From the NCBI RefSeq assembly GCF_003858455.1, contig NZ_RQZF01000002.1, positions 248,001-312,000 of the forward strand: DNA of 64,000 nt, written 5' to 3'. A program made the position numbers and the translations under genes. The notes under the pieces are model-generated. The model did no database searches, was not told where the DNA came from, and saw only the letters and a program-made list of their open reading frames with translations. Source of the DNA: Schaalia canis (GTDB lineage Bacteria; Actinomycetota; Actinomycetes; Actinomycetales; Actinomycetaceae). Every line of letters starts with the position of its first letter. Position 1 is the first letter of the stretch. Shown here one piece after another: positions 18,552-26,422 of the stretch.

Positions 18552-18567
18552 TGTGCCCGCTGTCACA
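18552..18567 (+). promoter_or_regulatory. Crp/GlxR-type operator upstream of glxR
   Basis: TGTGCCCGCTGTCACA is a 16-bp match to the TGTGA-N6-TCACA pattern bound by Crp/GlxR proteins, with one half-site mismatch. It lies 82 nt before the glxR start, consistent with autoregulation. Confidence 0.6.
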
Positions 18568-18648
18568 GCTAGGCCACAATGGAACTGAACCATGAGCGAG
18601 ATAGCCATATCCGCGCCCGAATAGAGACGAAATGGAGAGTTCCGAGAT

Positions 18649-19332
18649 ATGTTCGGTGACGGGAACTACCTCAATCAAGTACCACTCTTTGATGGTCTTG
18701 ATGATGAACAGCAAGCTTCGCTGCAGTCAAAGATGGGCCACACCAGCCTACGTCGCGGTGAAACCCTATTCGACGAGGGCGACCTCGGCGACCGCCTCTA
18801 CATCGTGACCGAAGGCAAGGTGAAACTCGGCCACACCTCCAATGACGGACGCGAGTCCCTTCTGGCAGTCCTCGGCCCCGGTGAGATCATCGGCGAACTG
18901 ACCCTCTTCGATCCGGGCCCCCGCTCGACCACTGCTACCGCGGTTTCCCCCGCAAATCTTCTCTACCTTGAGCATGAGGACCTCATGGAGATCCTTGATG
19001 CGAACCCGCAGCTCGCCAAGCATATGCTGCGCGCATTGGCTCAGCGCCTCCGCCGCACCAATGAATCCCTGTCTGACCTGGTCTTCTCGGATGTTCCTGG
19101 CCGCGTTGCTAAGGCTCTGCTTGACTTGGCTGATCGTTTCGGCAACCCCACGGACAAGGGCGTTCATGTTCCTCACGACCTCACGCAAGAAGAGCTCGCC
19201 CAGCTCGTTGGCGCTTCTCGTGAAACCGTGAACAAGTCCCTTGCTGACTTTGTTTCCCGCGGGTGGATTCGACTCGAAGGCCGCGCTGTCATGCTGCTCG
19301 ATGTTGACCGTCTGGCACGTCGCGCACGCTAA
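18649..19332 (+). CDS. glxR: cAMP-responsive Crp/Fnr-family regulator (GlxR/Rv3676-like)
   Basis: 227 residues. The N-terminal cyclic-nucleotide domain shows GEIIGELTLFDPGPRSTTATA, where Glu and Arg contact the cAMP phosphate and ribose. A dimerisation helix follows (HMLRALAQRLRRTNESL), then a winged helix (DLTQEELAQLVGASRETVNK as recognition region). In corynebacteria and mycobacteria the orthologue is a global regulator of carbon metabolism and growth. Preceded by GGAGAG and by a candidate self-binding site at 18552-18567; followed by a strong terminator, so it is monocistronic. Confidence 0.92.
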   Translation: MFGDGNYLNQVPLFDGLDDEQQASLQSKMGHTSLRRGETLFDEGDLGDRLYIVTEGKVKLGHTSNDGRESLLAVLGPGEIIGELTLFDPGPRSTTATAVSPANLLYLEHEDLMEILDANPQLAKHMLRALAQRLRRTNESLSDLVFSDVPGRVAKALLDLADRFGNPTDKGVHVPHDLTQEELAQLVGASRETVNKSLADFVSRGWIRLEGRAVMLLDVDRLARRAR

Positions 19333-19348
19333 GTCCTCTCAGGTAATA

Positions 19349-19391
19349 AGGGTGTGGCCAGGAGTTTTACACTCCTGGCCACACCCTTTTT
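19349..19391 (+). terminator. Rho-independent terminator, 17-bp stem
   Basis: AGGGTGTGGCCAGGAGT (19349-19365) pairs perfectly with 19371-19387 around a TTTAC loop and is followed by a T run. Confidence 0.92.
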
Positions 19392-19411
19392 GAGTATCGT
19401 TTGCGGCGCGC

Positions 19412-19570
19412 TCAGGCTACCGGACGCTTCAGATAAGCAACGAGGTTATCTGAACCCGCCGGACCCGGCACAACCTGGACGAGCTCCCAGCCGTCAGCAC
19501 CCCATTGGTCAAGGATGGCCTTCGTTGCGTGCGTCAGCAACGGAATAGTTGCATACTCCCATTTCGTCAT
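19412..19570 (-). CDS. Small DUF4177-like protein, 52 aa
   Basis: Minus-strand frame beginning MTKWEYATIPLLTHATKAIL and ending AYLKRPVA. The W-E-Y-A-T-I-P start, the G-A-D-G-W-E-L-V-Q-V core and the terminal A-Y-L-K-R-P fit the small DUF4177 / 'DQWG..GWEL' family, known from the same position between the Crp-type and whiB4 genes in mycobacteria. An AGGGA lies about 9 nt before the ATG at 19570. It is soluble, with no cysteines and no membrane segment. Function unknown. Confidence 0.8.
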   Translation of the reverse strand: MTKWEYATIPLLTHATKAILDQWGADGWELVQVVPGPAGSDNLVAYLKRPVA

Positions 19571-19663
19571 TGCATGTTCCCTTTCAGATCACAGGATGAT
19601 TCCAGCTTAGGGTAGGACCTGTACTCGGCGCGCAGCACTCTCACGCCTGCACCTCATAAAAAT

Positions 19664-19714
19664 GCCCGCATCGCCTGTCTCCTCATCGCGAGGATCATGA
19701 CAGATGACGCGGGC
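19664..19714 (-). terminator. Terminator of whiB (minus strand)
   Basis: GCCCGC...CTGTC at 19664-19679 pairs with GACAG...GCGGGC at 19699-19714, with a few wobble pairs; on the minus strand it runs into a T tract (19658-19662). Confidence 0.8.
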
Positions 19715-19734
19715 TTCAACCTCGTCACGGGGCC

Positions 19735-20085
19735 TTAACGGACAACCGATGACGAACGAACGTGGCTGAGAACACGGGGAACCTCAGCCGTACGAATTTC
19801 TTGAGCGAGCGGGTCGGAGGACGTGTTAATCCACTCCATCCAATTCGTCACATCGGAGTAGTGGCGCAAAATAGCGCGGCGTTCACGCTCAGTCAGGCCA
19901 CCCCAGACACCAAAATTAGCTCCAGATTGCAGCGCGTCAGCAAGGCATTCAATACGTACCGGGCATTGCATGCACACCATACGGACCTGCCGCTGCGTTG
20001 AGCCTTGAACGAAGAGATTGTCAGGTTCTTGCTCAGCACACAGTGCATGCGCGACCCAGCTCTGGTCTTGATCGACATGTGTCAT
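19735..20085 (-). CDS. WhiB-family [4Fe-4S] transcriptional regulator (WhiB4-like)
   Basis: 116 residues. The four cluster ligands are Cys16, Cys38, Cys41 and Cys47 (C-x21-C-x2-C-x5-C), followed by the G-V-W-G-G turn at 59-63 and a basic R-E-R-R helix for DNA binding. Divergent from a PonA2-type PBP gene, exactly the position of whiB4 in M. tuberculosis, where the protein acts as a redox/NO-responsive regulator. The C-terminal tail from about 90 is variable. GGAGC precedes the ATG. Confidence 0.9.
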   Translation of the reverse strand: MTHVDQDQSWVAHALCAEQEPDNLFVQGSTQRQVRMVCMQCPVRIECLADALQSGANFGVWGGLTERERRAILRHYSDVTNWMEWINTSSDPLAQEIRTAEVPRVLSHVRSSSVVR

Positions 20086-20304
20086 GCGTTTTGCTCCATC
20101 TCTGGTCGTCCTTGACTCCTGTCAAGAAAATACACAGCCGCAGTCTGCTCCGGCAAACTACCGTTCAATACAAGCACATTGATACTCGATCACGCTAGGG
20201 GGACACCACAATTGAGACACTATTTCATTATCAGAATGTCTCTCCCCTCACTTCCCGCCGCCTCCGCACCGCACAAGAACGTCAATGATGCGTATTCTTG
20301 ATGT

Positions 20305-22428
20305 ATGTCGAAGTCACGCTCACGCAACGCCCGGCCGGCACAGCTCATGACCCTTATCGGGTCATTCTTTGCTCTCTCTGGCTTGTTGGGAACCCTCGTT
20401 GCCGGGATCATGATCCCGGCCGTTGGTTCTGTCGGCGTCGTCGCAAAGACAGTCCCGACAGTCTTTGACGGACTTCCCTCCGAGATCCAGGTCATTGCAC
20501 CCGCTGAGGAGTCCCTTCTCCTGGACGCGGACGGCGGCGTGATCGCCCGATTCTACGACAAGCGCCGCATCGTCGTCCCTTCCGACAAAATTGCCGACGT
20601 CATGAAGCAGGCAATCGTGGCCATCGAGGACAAACGCTTCTACGACCATCACGGAGTCGACCCTGAAGGTATGGCACGAGCCCTTGTCAACAATCTCTCT
20701 GACGGCGGTAAGCAGGGCGCTTCGACTATCACCCAGCAATTCGTCCGCAACTCCATTCAGGAACGCGGCTACCTTGAAGGCGATGCTGAGCTTGCCTACT
20801 CTGCGGTGGAACAAACCACCCAACGTAAACTCCGCGAAGTGAAATATGCACTCACCTTGGAAAAGAGCATGACCAAGGATGAGATCCTCACCGGCTACCT
20901 CAATATCGCCCCCTTCGGCCCCATCACCTACGGCGTTGAGGCCGCCTCCCAGCTCTACTTCAGCCACAGCGCCGCAGAACTCAACTGGCTCGAATCAGCC
21001 CTGCTGGCAGGCCTCGTCCAATCCCCTGTTGACTACAATCCTCTGACCAACCCCGAGGCCGCAGAAACCCGCCGCAACACCGTCTTAATGGTGATGCGAA
21101 ACGAGGGCATCATTACCGAGGAAGACTACCAAAACGGCGTGAACACCCCTGTTGCCGACATGCTCAAGCCCAATGAAACTCCCCAGGGATGTTTGGGAGC
21201 CTCTGGGATCAACGCCTACTTCTGCGATTTTGCCATTAGCCAATTCCTTGACGACCCCGCCTTTGGTGATAGCTACGCCAAGCGTGAACGCCTTCTCAAG
21301 ACCGGTGGCCTGACCATCCGCACGACGCTCAACCCCAGGCTCAACAATGCTGCCTACCAAGCCCTCGTTGACGCCATTCCCGTACACGACGAATCAGGTC
21401 TCGACACGGCGATGGTCACCGTTGAGCCCGGCACCGGCAAAGTCTTGGCTATGGCACAGAACACTGAATACGGTGTTGAAGATGGTAGAACCATGTCGAA
21501 CTACAGCGCCAACGGCATCTTCCAAGTCGGCTCAACCTTCAAGGTCTTTACCTTGTTACAGTGGCTGAAGGAAGGTAATTCCGCCTATGCCTCCGTCGGG
21601 CGCAATAACCGCATCTATGTCAATGGTGAGTTCTCCTGCGGCGGGGAACCCATCTACACCGACACCTACGACGTTGAGGATCTGCCTGGGAAGAACGGCA
21701 CATTCAATACCATCTCCGCCACCGGTCTGTCGGTCAACCAGGCTTTCATTAACATGGCATCCCGCGTGGACTTCTGCCAGATTTTCCAGTTGGCGTCAGA
21801 CTTTGGTGTAACCGACGCCAATGGAGAAATTGTTCAAGCACTGCCTGCGAATATCCTCGGTTCAGCATCGTCTTCCCCTCTGACCATGGCGAATGCTTTT
21901 GCTGCCATCGCCCACGACGGCCAGCTCTGCACACCCCAGGCTCTCACCGTTGTCACAGACCGTAGCGAGGCCGTCATCAAGGAATACACGCCACAGTGTA
22001 AAGAGGTCATCAGCCCCACTGTTGCCCGCCAGGCATCCAATATTCTCGGCAAGTCCACCGCACGCTATTACAACGCCACTCGTTTGGATGGAGGGCGTCC
22101 TTTCGGCGCGAAATCAGGCACCACAAACAATAACGCCAATACCTGGCTGACTGGTTTCACCCCTCAGTACGCGACCTCCGCATGGGTTGGCCGAGCTGCC
22201 GCCTCGCAGCAACCTGTCCAAGATATTGTCATCAATGGTAACTATTACGATGCCATCTATGGCGAGACCTTCGTTGGCCGCAATATTTGGGCTCCGTACA
22301 TGAGCACAGTTCATGAGGGCCTTGACTTTATAGGTCTGCCGGATGTCTTCATCGGCAATGTCCCCACACCGCCTCGCCCTGCGCCCACGCCGAACCAGCC
22401 GAGCAACACCCCCCAATCGGGTCGTTAA
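20305..22428 (+). CDS. Class A penicillin-binding protein (PonA2-like)
   Basis: Bifunctional peptidoglycan synthase of 707 residues with one N-terminal membrane helix (about 17-45). The glycosyltransferase domain carries the catalytic Glu108 in A-I-E-D-K-R-F-Y and GASTITQQ. The transpeptidase domain has Ser410 in GSTFK, an S-V-N motif and Lys603 in KSGT. The end is a short Pro-rich tail, with no PASTA repeat, unlike mycobacterial PonA2. No clear ribosome-binding site precedes the ATG. The phosphoesterase gene follows after 3 nt. Confidence 0.9.
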   Translation: MSKSRSRNARPAQLMTLIGSFFALSGLLGTLVAGIMIPAVGSVGVVAKTVPTVFDGLPSEIQVIAPAEESLLLDADGGVIARFYDKRRIVVPSDKIADVMKQAIVAIEDKRFYDHHGVDPEGMARALVNNLSDGGKQGASTITQQFVRNSIQERGYLEGDAELAYSAVEQTTQRKLREVKYALTLEKSMTKDEILTGYLNIAPFGPITYGVEAASQLYFSHSAAELNWLESALLAGLVQSPVDYNPLTNPEAAETRRNTVLMVMRNEGIITEEDYQNGVNTPVADMLKPNETPQGCLGASGINAYFCDFAISQFLDDPAFGDSYAKRERLLKTGGLTIRTTLNPRLNNAAYQALVDAIPVHDESGLDTAMVTVEPGTGKVLAMAQNTEYGVEDGRTMSNYSANGIFQVGSTFKVFTLLQWLKEGNSAYASVGRNNRIYVNGEFSCGGEPIYTDTYDVEDLPGKNGTFNTISATGLSVNQAFINMASRVDFCQIFQLASDFGVTDANGEIVQALPANILGSASSSPLTMANAFAAIAHDGQLCTPQALTVVTDRSEAVIKEYTPQCKEVISPTVARQASNILGKSTARYYNATRLDGGRPFGAKSGTTNNNANTWLTGFTPQYATSAWVGRAAASQQPVQDIVINGNYYDAIYGETFVGRNIWAPYMSTVHEGLDFIGLPDVFIGNVPTPPRPAPTPNQPSNTPQSGR

Positions 22429-22431
22429 CCA

Positions 22432-23385
22432 ATGCCTCTACTTCACACAGCCGCCCGGCGCACCATCGGCGCCGTAGCAGGCGTGGGACTACTTGGCACC
22501 TCAACGTTGGCATGGGGATATGTTGAGAGGCGATTCCCTACGCTACGCAGATACGATGTGTTCCTTCCCAGCACCAGGAATATAGACCTGCGCATCCTCC
22601 ACATCGCTGACCTCCACATGTTTGGAGGGCAGGAGTTTATCCGAGACTTCCTCATGCGCCTCGCTCAGGAAGAAGAGATGGACTTCGTCGTCTCAACGGG
22701 CGACAACTTCGGCGGTCACGACGGGCTTGCTCTTGCCGTCGACGCTCACGCCCCCTTCTTTGACCTGCCCGGCGCCTTCGTCTTTGGCTCCAATGACTAC
22801 TATTCACCAGAACGCAAAAGTTGGACGCGCTACCTACGCAAAGATCCTCGAACCGCGCGCAGCCGGAGCCGAAACGTCCCTGACTTACCCTGGGAAGAAC
22901 TCCGTAGCACCTTCATCGGCGCAGGATGGGTGGATTGCAGCAACGCCTCCCATTCCTTGCCTCTCACTACTGCAACGGGGCCGCTGACACTTGCCCTCAT
23001 CGGCGTTGACGACCCCCACATTCACCGCGATCGCTTTCCTATTCCCAGCCCTGAGTGGACGAACGAGCAACCAGATACGGCCCGACTTCGTCTCGGATTA
23101 ACTCACGCACCCTACCGGCGTGTCCTTGACGCAATGACCGATGCTAAGGCCGATCTGATCCTCGCTGGGCACACCCACGGCGGCCAATTCGGACTCCCTG
23201 GAGTACGCTCTCTGGTCACTAACTGTGATCTCCCGCGCGCTCACGGCAAGTGGATGAGCACATGGGAACATGACGGTTCCACTTCGCTACTGCATGTATC
23301 GGCGGGGCTTGGAACAAGCCCCTATGTGCCCTTTAGGATTGCCACGCGTCCTGAAGCTGCATTGATTCACATTCGGAGTGTGTGA
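22432..23385 (+). CDS. Membrane-anchored metallophosphoesterase (Rv3683-like)
   Basis: 317 residues. An N-terminal hydrophobic segment (TIGAVAGVGLLGTSTLAWGY) precedes a calcineurin-type phosphoesterase fold. The di-metal ligands are visible as HIADLHM, STGDNFGG, FGSNDYYSP and AGHTHGGQFG. Substrate unknown; in actinobacteria this gene regularly follows ponA2, so an envelope-related phosphoester is plausible but unproven. Three bases separate it from the PBP stop, indicating one operon. Confidence 0.85.
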   Translation: MPLLHTAARRTIGAVAGVGLLGTSTLAWGYVERRFPTLRRYDVFLPSTRNIDLRILHIADLHMFGGQEFIRDFLMRLAQEEEMDFVVSTGDNFGGHDGLALAVDAHAPFFDLPGAFVFGSNDYYSPERKSWTRYLRKDPRTARSRSRNVPDLPWEELRSTFIGAGWVDCSNASHSLPLTTATGPLTLALIGVDDPHIHRDRFPIPSPEWTNEQPDTARLRLGLTHAPYRRVLDAMTDAKADLILAGHTHGGQFGLPGVRSLVTNCDLPRAHGKWMSTWEHDGSTSLLHVSAGLGTSPYVPFRIATRPEAALIHIRSV

Positions 23386-23447
23386 GGGACAACCACCCCA
23401 AGCGTTTTGTCGATGCGCATTGTTGCCGGTATGCTTAACACGTTCTA

Positions 23448-23521
<74 letters not shown>

Positions 23522-23528
23522 CTCGTAG

Positions 23529-23566
23529 AAATTTGCCCTTGGCGAGTGCCAGGGGCAAATTTTTTT
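23529..23566 (+). terminator. Rho-independent terminator of tRNA-Pro
   Basis: AAATTTGCCCTTGGC (23529-23543) pairs with 23548-23562 around GAGT, with one T-G pair, followed by four T's. Confidence 0.9.
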
Positions 23567-23709
23567 ACCCTTCCGCCCGCATGTGAGCCGAGGCTGATTT
23601 CAGCAACCACCTGTCATGACACCCCTGTGAGATCACAACAGGACACTCTCGAAGTCTGCTTGGGGAGCCGATAGGCTAGAAGAAACGCTTCCACACCTGA
23701 AAGACTGTC

Positions 23710-24540
23710 GTGCCTCACTCCACCTCGCCTCGCACCTCACGCCTGCGCTACCTCACTCAGCATGGTTGGCTACAAGACCAGCACGGCGCATGGCCAATGG
23801 CCCTGCTACCACTCCTTCTAGGCGCTTTCCTGGCAGGCTGGACAGAGGTTCATCTCGTCCTATTCTTCGCGTGGTTCGCTGGCTTTCATTTCTTCAATGC
23901 CGCAACACTCTTCTTGAAGGGGCGACGCTCAGCGCGCATTCGCACGCGCCTTTTCCCTGCTCTTATCTTTTGGGCAGTGACCGCAGCACTTCTGGGGATC
24001 GTGCTCATTGTGTGGCACCCGCAGCTTCTTACGTGGATTCCCGCCTTTGCGCCGTTAGTCGCCATAGCGTTCATTGAGGCCTGGCGGCGTCAGGAACGCT
24101 CAATGCCTGCAAGGGTCTCTACCATCCTCGCGTCCTCCCTCATGCTCCCTCTGGCCTATTGGTTGGGAGTAGACACTCCCAGCCTCACCACTCTTGTCGA
24201 CGCACACTGGACTCCCATATGGGTCACAACAGGGATTCTCGCGGCCTACTTCATTGGCACGGTTCCCTATGTTCGTTCTTTAATTCGTGGCAAGAATGAC
24301 CATCGATGGGTATGGGCGGCAACGGCATGGCATGTGTGCTGCATCTTTGTCCTGATGGGAGCTGCCGCTTATGCTCTGACCTCCTGGTGGATGGTCGCGC
24401 TATGGTTCATGTTGGCGGCCCGCTGTCTCCTTGTCCCGCTGCTGCAGCGTAGAGGCACAGAAATTCGCCCCGCCCTCATTGGCATGAGCGAGTTCGTAGC
24501 GACGGCGGTTTTGACGGCGCTTTTGCTGATCTCCCTTTAG
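23710..24540 (+). CDS. YwiC-like membrane protein
   Basis: 276 residues with about nine hydrophobic segments. The N-terminal D-Q-H-G-A-W-P signature before the first helix is characteristic of the YwiC-like family, integral membrane proteins of unknown function found in Firmicutes and Actinomycetota. A conserved H-F-F-N-A-A in helix 2 and a basic K-G-R-R loop follow. The start is GTG at 23710 with GAAAG upstream. It converges on hisC/pat with 29 nt between stops and no clear terminator. Confidence 0.8.
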   Translation: MPHSTSPRTSRLRYLTQHGWLQDQHGAWPMALLPLLLGAFLAGWTEVHLVLFFAWFAGFHFFNAATLFLKGRRSARIRTRLFPALIFWAVTAALLGIVLIVWHPQLLTWIPAFAPLVAIAFIEAWRRQERSMPARVSTILASSLMLPLAYWLGVDTPSLTTLVDAHWTPIWVTTGILAAYFIGTVPYVRSLIRGKNDHRWVWAATAWHVCCIFVLMGAAAYALTSWWMVALWFMLAARCLLVPLLQRRGTEIRPALIGMSEFVATAVLTALLLISL

Positions 24541-24569
24541 TTCGGCCATCCGCGGCCCGCAGGCGTTAA

Positions 24570-25673
24570 TCAAGGTCTGAAAGAGGCAATCAGTGCGAGT
24601 GCAGTGTTGTTTTCTTCAGGGGTTCCGATGCTGAGGCGAATACCCTCTGGGAAGGGGCGCAGGAGAACCCCGGCGTCGCGGCAGTGCTGGAAGACGCTGG
24701 CGGAGGCGTGGGGGAGCCACAAGAAGTTCGCCTGACTGTCAGGGACATCCCATCCCTGTGCGCGCAAAAAATCGCTCATGCGTGCCCGTTCGTCGGTGAT
24801 TGCACGCACCCCGTTTGCAATGACGTCCTCATCGGCAAGGGCTTTGACAGCGGCGGCCTGCGCAGGGCCTGACACGCCAAAGGGGATAGAGACAGCTTGG
24901 ATGGCTGAAATGATTTCAGGATGCCCAACTCCGTATCCGACTCGCATTCCGGCAAGGCCGTAGGCCTTGGAGAAAGTGCGCAAGATGAGAAGATTGGGGT
25001 GTTCCTCCAGCAAAGGTAGCGAGGTGGTGACCTCGGCGCTGGTTGAGAACTCGATGTAAGCCTCGTCAATGAGGACGAGGATGTGAGGGGGGACCTCCGC
25101 AAGGAACTGTCGGATCTGAGCGAAGGTTAAAGCTGTGCCGGTTGGGTTGTTCGGGGTGCACAGAATGATTGCCGACGTTGCCGGTGTGATGGCGGCCTGC
25201 ATACGTGTGAGGTCATGCTCCCACTGGGCGGTGAGGGGCACAGGAACAGGAGTGGCTCCCGCTGCGGGCACAGCGATGGGGTAGGACTCGAAGGATCGCC
25301 AGGCAAAGATGACTTCGGCCTCAGCGCCGCTAACGGTCATGAGCGATGCAAGGAGGACAGCCGAAGATCCTGCGCCGACGCAGATCTGTTCAGCCTCAAC
25401 CCCGAGGCGGGTGCTTAGTGCCTCGCGGACCGGCGTTGCTGTGAGATCGGGATAGCGGTTCACGAGGCCAAGCGCCTTCCCTGCTTCGTCAAGCACCTGC
25501 GGAGACGGCGGGTAGGGGTTTTCGTTGGAGGAGAGCTTCACCGCGCCAGGTATTGCCTGGCCTGGCACATAGCGGGGTAGTGCATCCACTTGGGGGCGTA
25601 TGCGCACCTGAGGGCGTCCGTCGAATGCATGCGGGAATCTGTTTTTTGATGCAGATGAGGGCACGTTTGTCAT
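24570..25673 (-). CDS. hisC: Histidinol-phosphate / aromatic amino acid aminotransferase
   Basis: PLP-dependent fold-type I aminotransferase of 367 residues. Landmarks are L-S-S-N-E-N-P-Y near 47, CTPNNPTGT near 173, D-E-A-Y-I-E-F, and the PLP lysine in R-T-F-S-K-A-Y-G-L-A-G-M-R-V-G. It is not next to other histidine genes and has S-F-E-S-Y-P in the middle, so it may be the Pat/HisC2-type aromatic aminotransferase making phenylalanine and tyrosine; sequence alone does not decide. GAGG lies about 12 nt before the ATG. Monocistronic. Confidence 0.87.
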   Translation of the reverse strand: MTNVPSSASKNRFPHAFDGRPQVRIRPQVDALPRYVPGQAIPGAVKLSSNENPYPPSPQVLDEAGKALGLVNRYPDLTATPVREALSTRLGVEAEQICVGAGSSAVLLASLMTVSGAEAEVIFAWRSFESYPIAVPAAGATPVPVPLTAQWEHDLTRMQAAITPATSAIILCTPNNPTGTALTFAQIRQFLAEVPPHILVLIDEAYIEFSTSAEVTTSLPLLEEHPNLLILRTFSKAYGLAGMRVGYGVGHPEIISAIQAVSIPFGVSGPAQAAAVKALADEDVIANGVRAITDERARMSDFLRAQGWDVPDSQANFLWLPHASASVFQHCRDAGVLLRPFPEGIRLSIGTPEENNTALALIASFRP

Positions 25674-25810
25674 GGACTATTTTTACCTCATTAACCCTCG
25701 CATTTCACGACCATTCCATTACCGGATTCACAGGCACATAGGTTAGGACTTAGGACACAGAATCCCCCCTCCAGATGCCGAAACTGCAGGTAGCAGGAAT
25801 ACTGGAATAC

Positions 25811-26197
25811 ATGAAACGATTTCTTTTGCAATTGGCCGCGACGATTATTGGTATCTGGGTAGCGGCCCTGCTCGTTCCCGGTGTCTCCTTTGCTTCGGGC
25901 GGTTTCTTCTCCGCTCTCGTGACTCTGGTGCTCATTGCCCTCGTATTCACGGCCGTGAACTCGATCGTTCACCCCATGGTGAAGACCCTCACCGCTCCTC
26001 TGTACGCTCTGACCTTCGGTCTTTTCGCCCTGGTCACCAACGCCCTGATGTTCATGCTCACCGGCTGGCTTGCCGGCAAGCTCGGTATCCCCTTCGAGGT
26101 CAGCGGATTCTGGGCAGCACTCTTCGGTGCACTGATTACCGCAATCGTCTCCAGCCTTGCGGCTGGCGCCCTCGGTGTCGCAGAAGACAAGAAGTGA
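25811..26197 (+). CDS. YvlD-like ('phage holin family') small membrane protein
   Basis: About 128 residues and four hydrophobic helices. The V-N-S-I-V-H-P-M-V-K-T-L-T-A-P segment between helices 2 and 3 is the signature of the PF04020 family (YvlD). Despite the database name it is not a phage gene; relatives in Firmicutes occur in envelope-stress operons. The ATG at 25811 follows a GGA 5 nt upstream; a longer frame from 25775 adds 12 unlikely residues. A terminator follows. Confidence 0.8.
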   Translation: MKRFLLQLAATIIGIWVAALLVPGVSFASGGFFSALVTLVLIALVFTAVNSIVHPMVKTLTAPLYALTFGLFALVTNALMFMLTGWLAGKLGIPFEVSGFWAALFGALITAIVSSLAAGALGVAEDKK

Positions 26198-26259
26198 ACA
26201 CTTTCTTCATCTGCCATCAGGTGACGTATTCGTTGCCGAACGGATAGCCCCCTGACTCG

Positions 26260-26304
26260 ACGCTCCTGTGCTCATCGTTTCTGCGATGCACACAGGAGCG
26301 TTTT
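26260..26304 (+). terminator. Rho-independent terminator
   Basis: ACGCTCCTGTG (26260-26270) pairs exactly with CACAGGAGCGT (26291-26301) with an inner CATCG/CGATG helix, followed by TTTT. Confidence 0.85.
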
Positions 26305-26422
26305 CACATCCTCGCTCCCCTTGATGCCACAGTCCGCAAGTTTCCTTTACTTACTACCCTCTGACATTCATCTTCATCGTGACTGCAGTTCATAGCGGGA
26401 CTCTTGTTTGCCTCCTAGAACT

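Noticed and set aside
25811-26197. Prophage holin
   Set aside because: The family name includes 'phage holin' but no phage genes surround it; it fits the chromosomal YvlD-like family.
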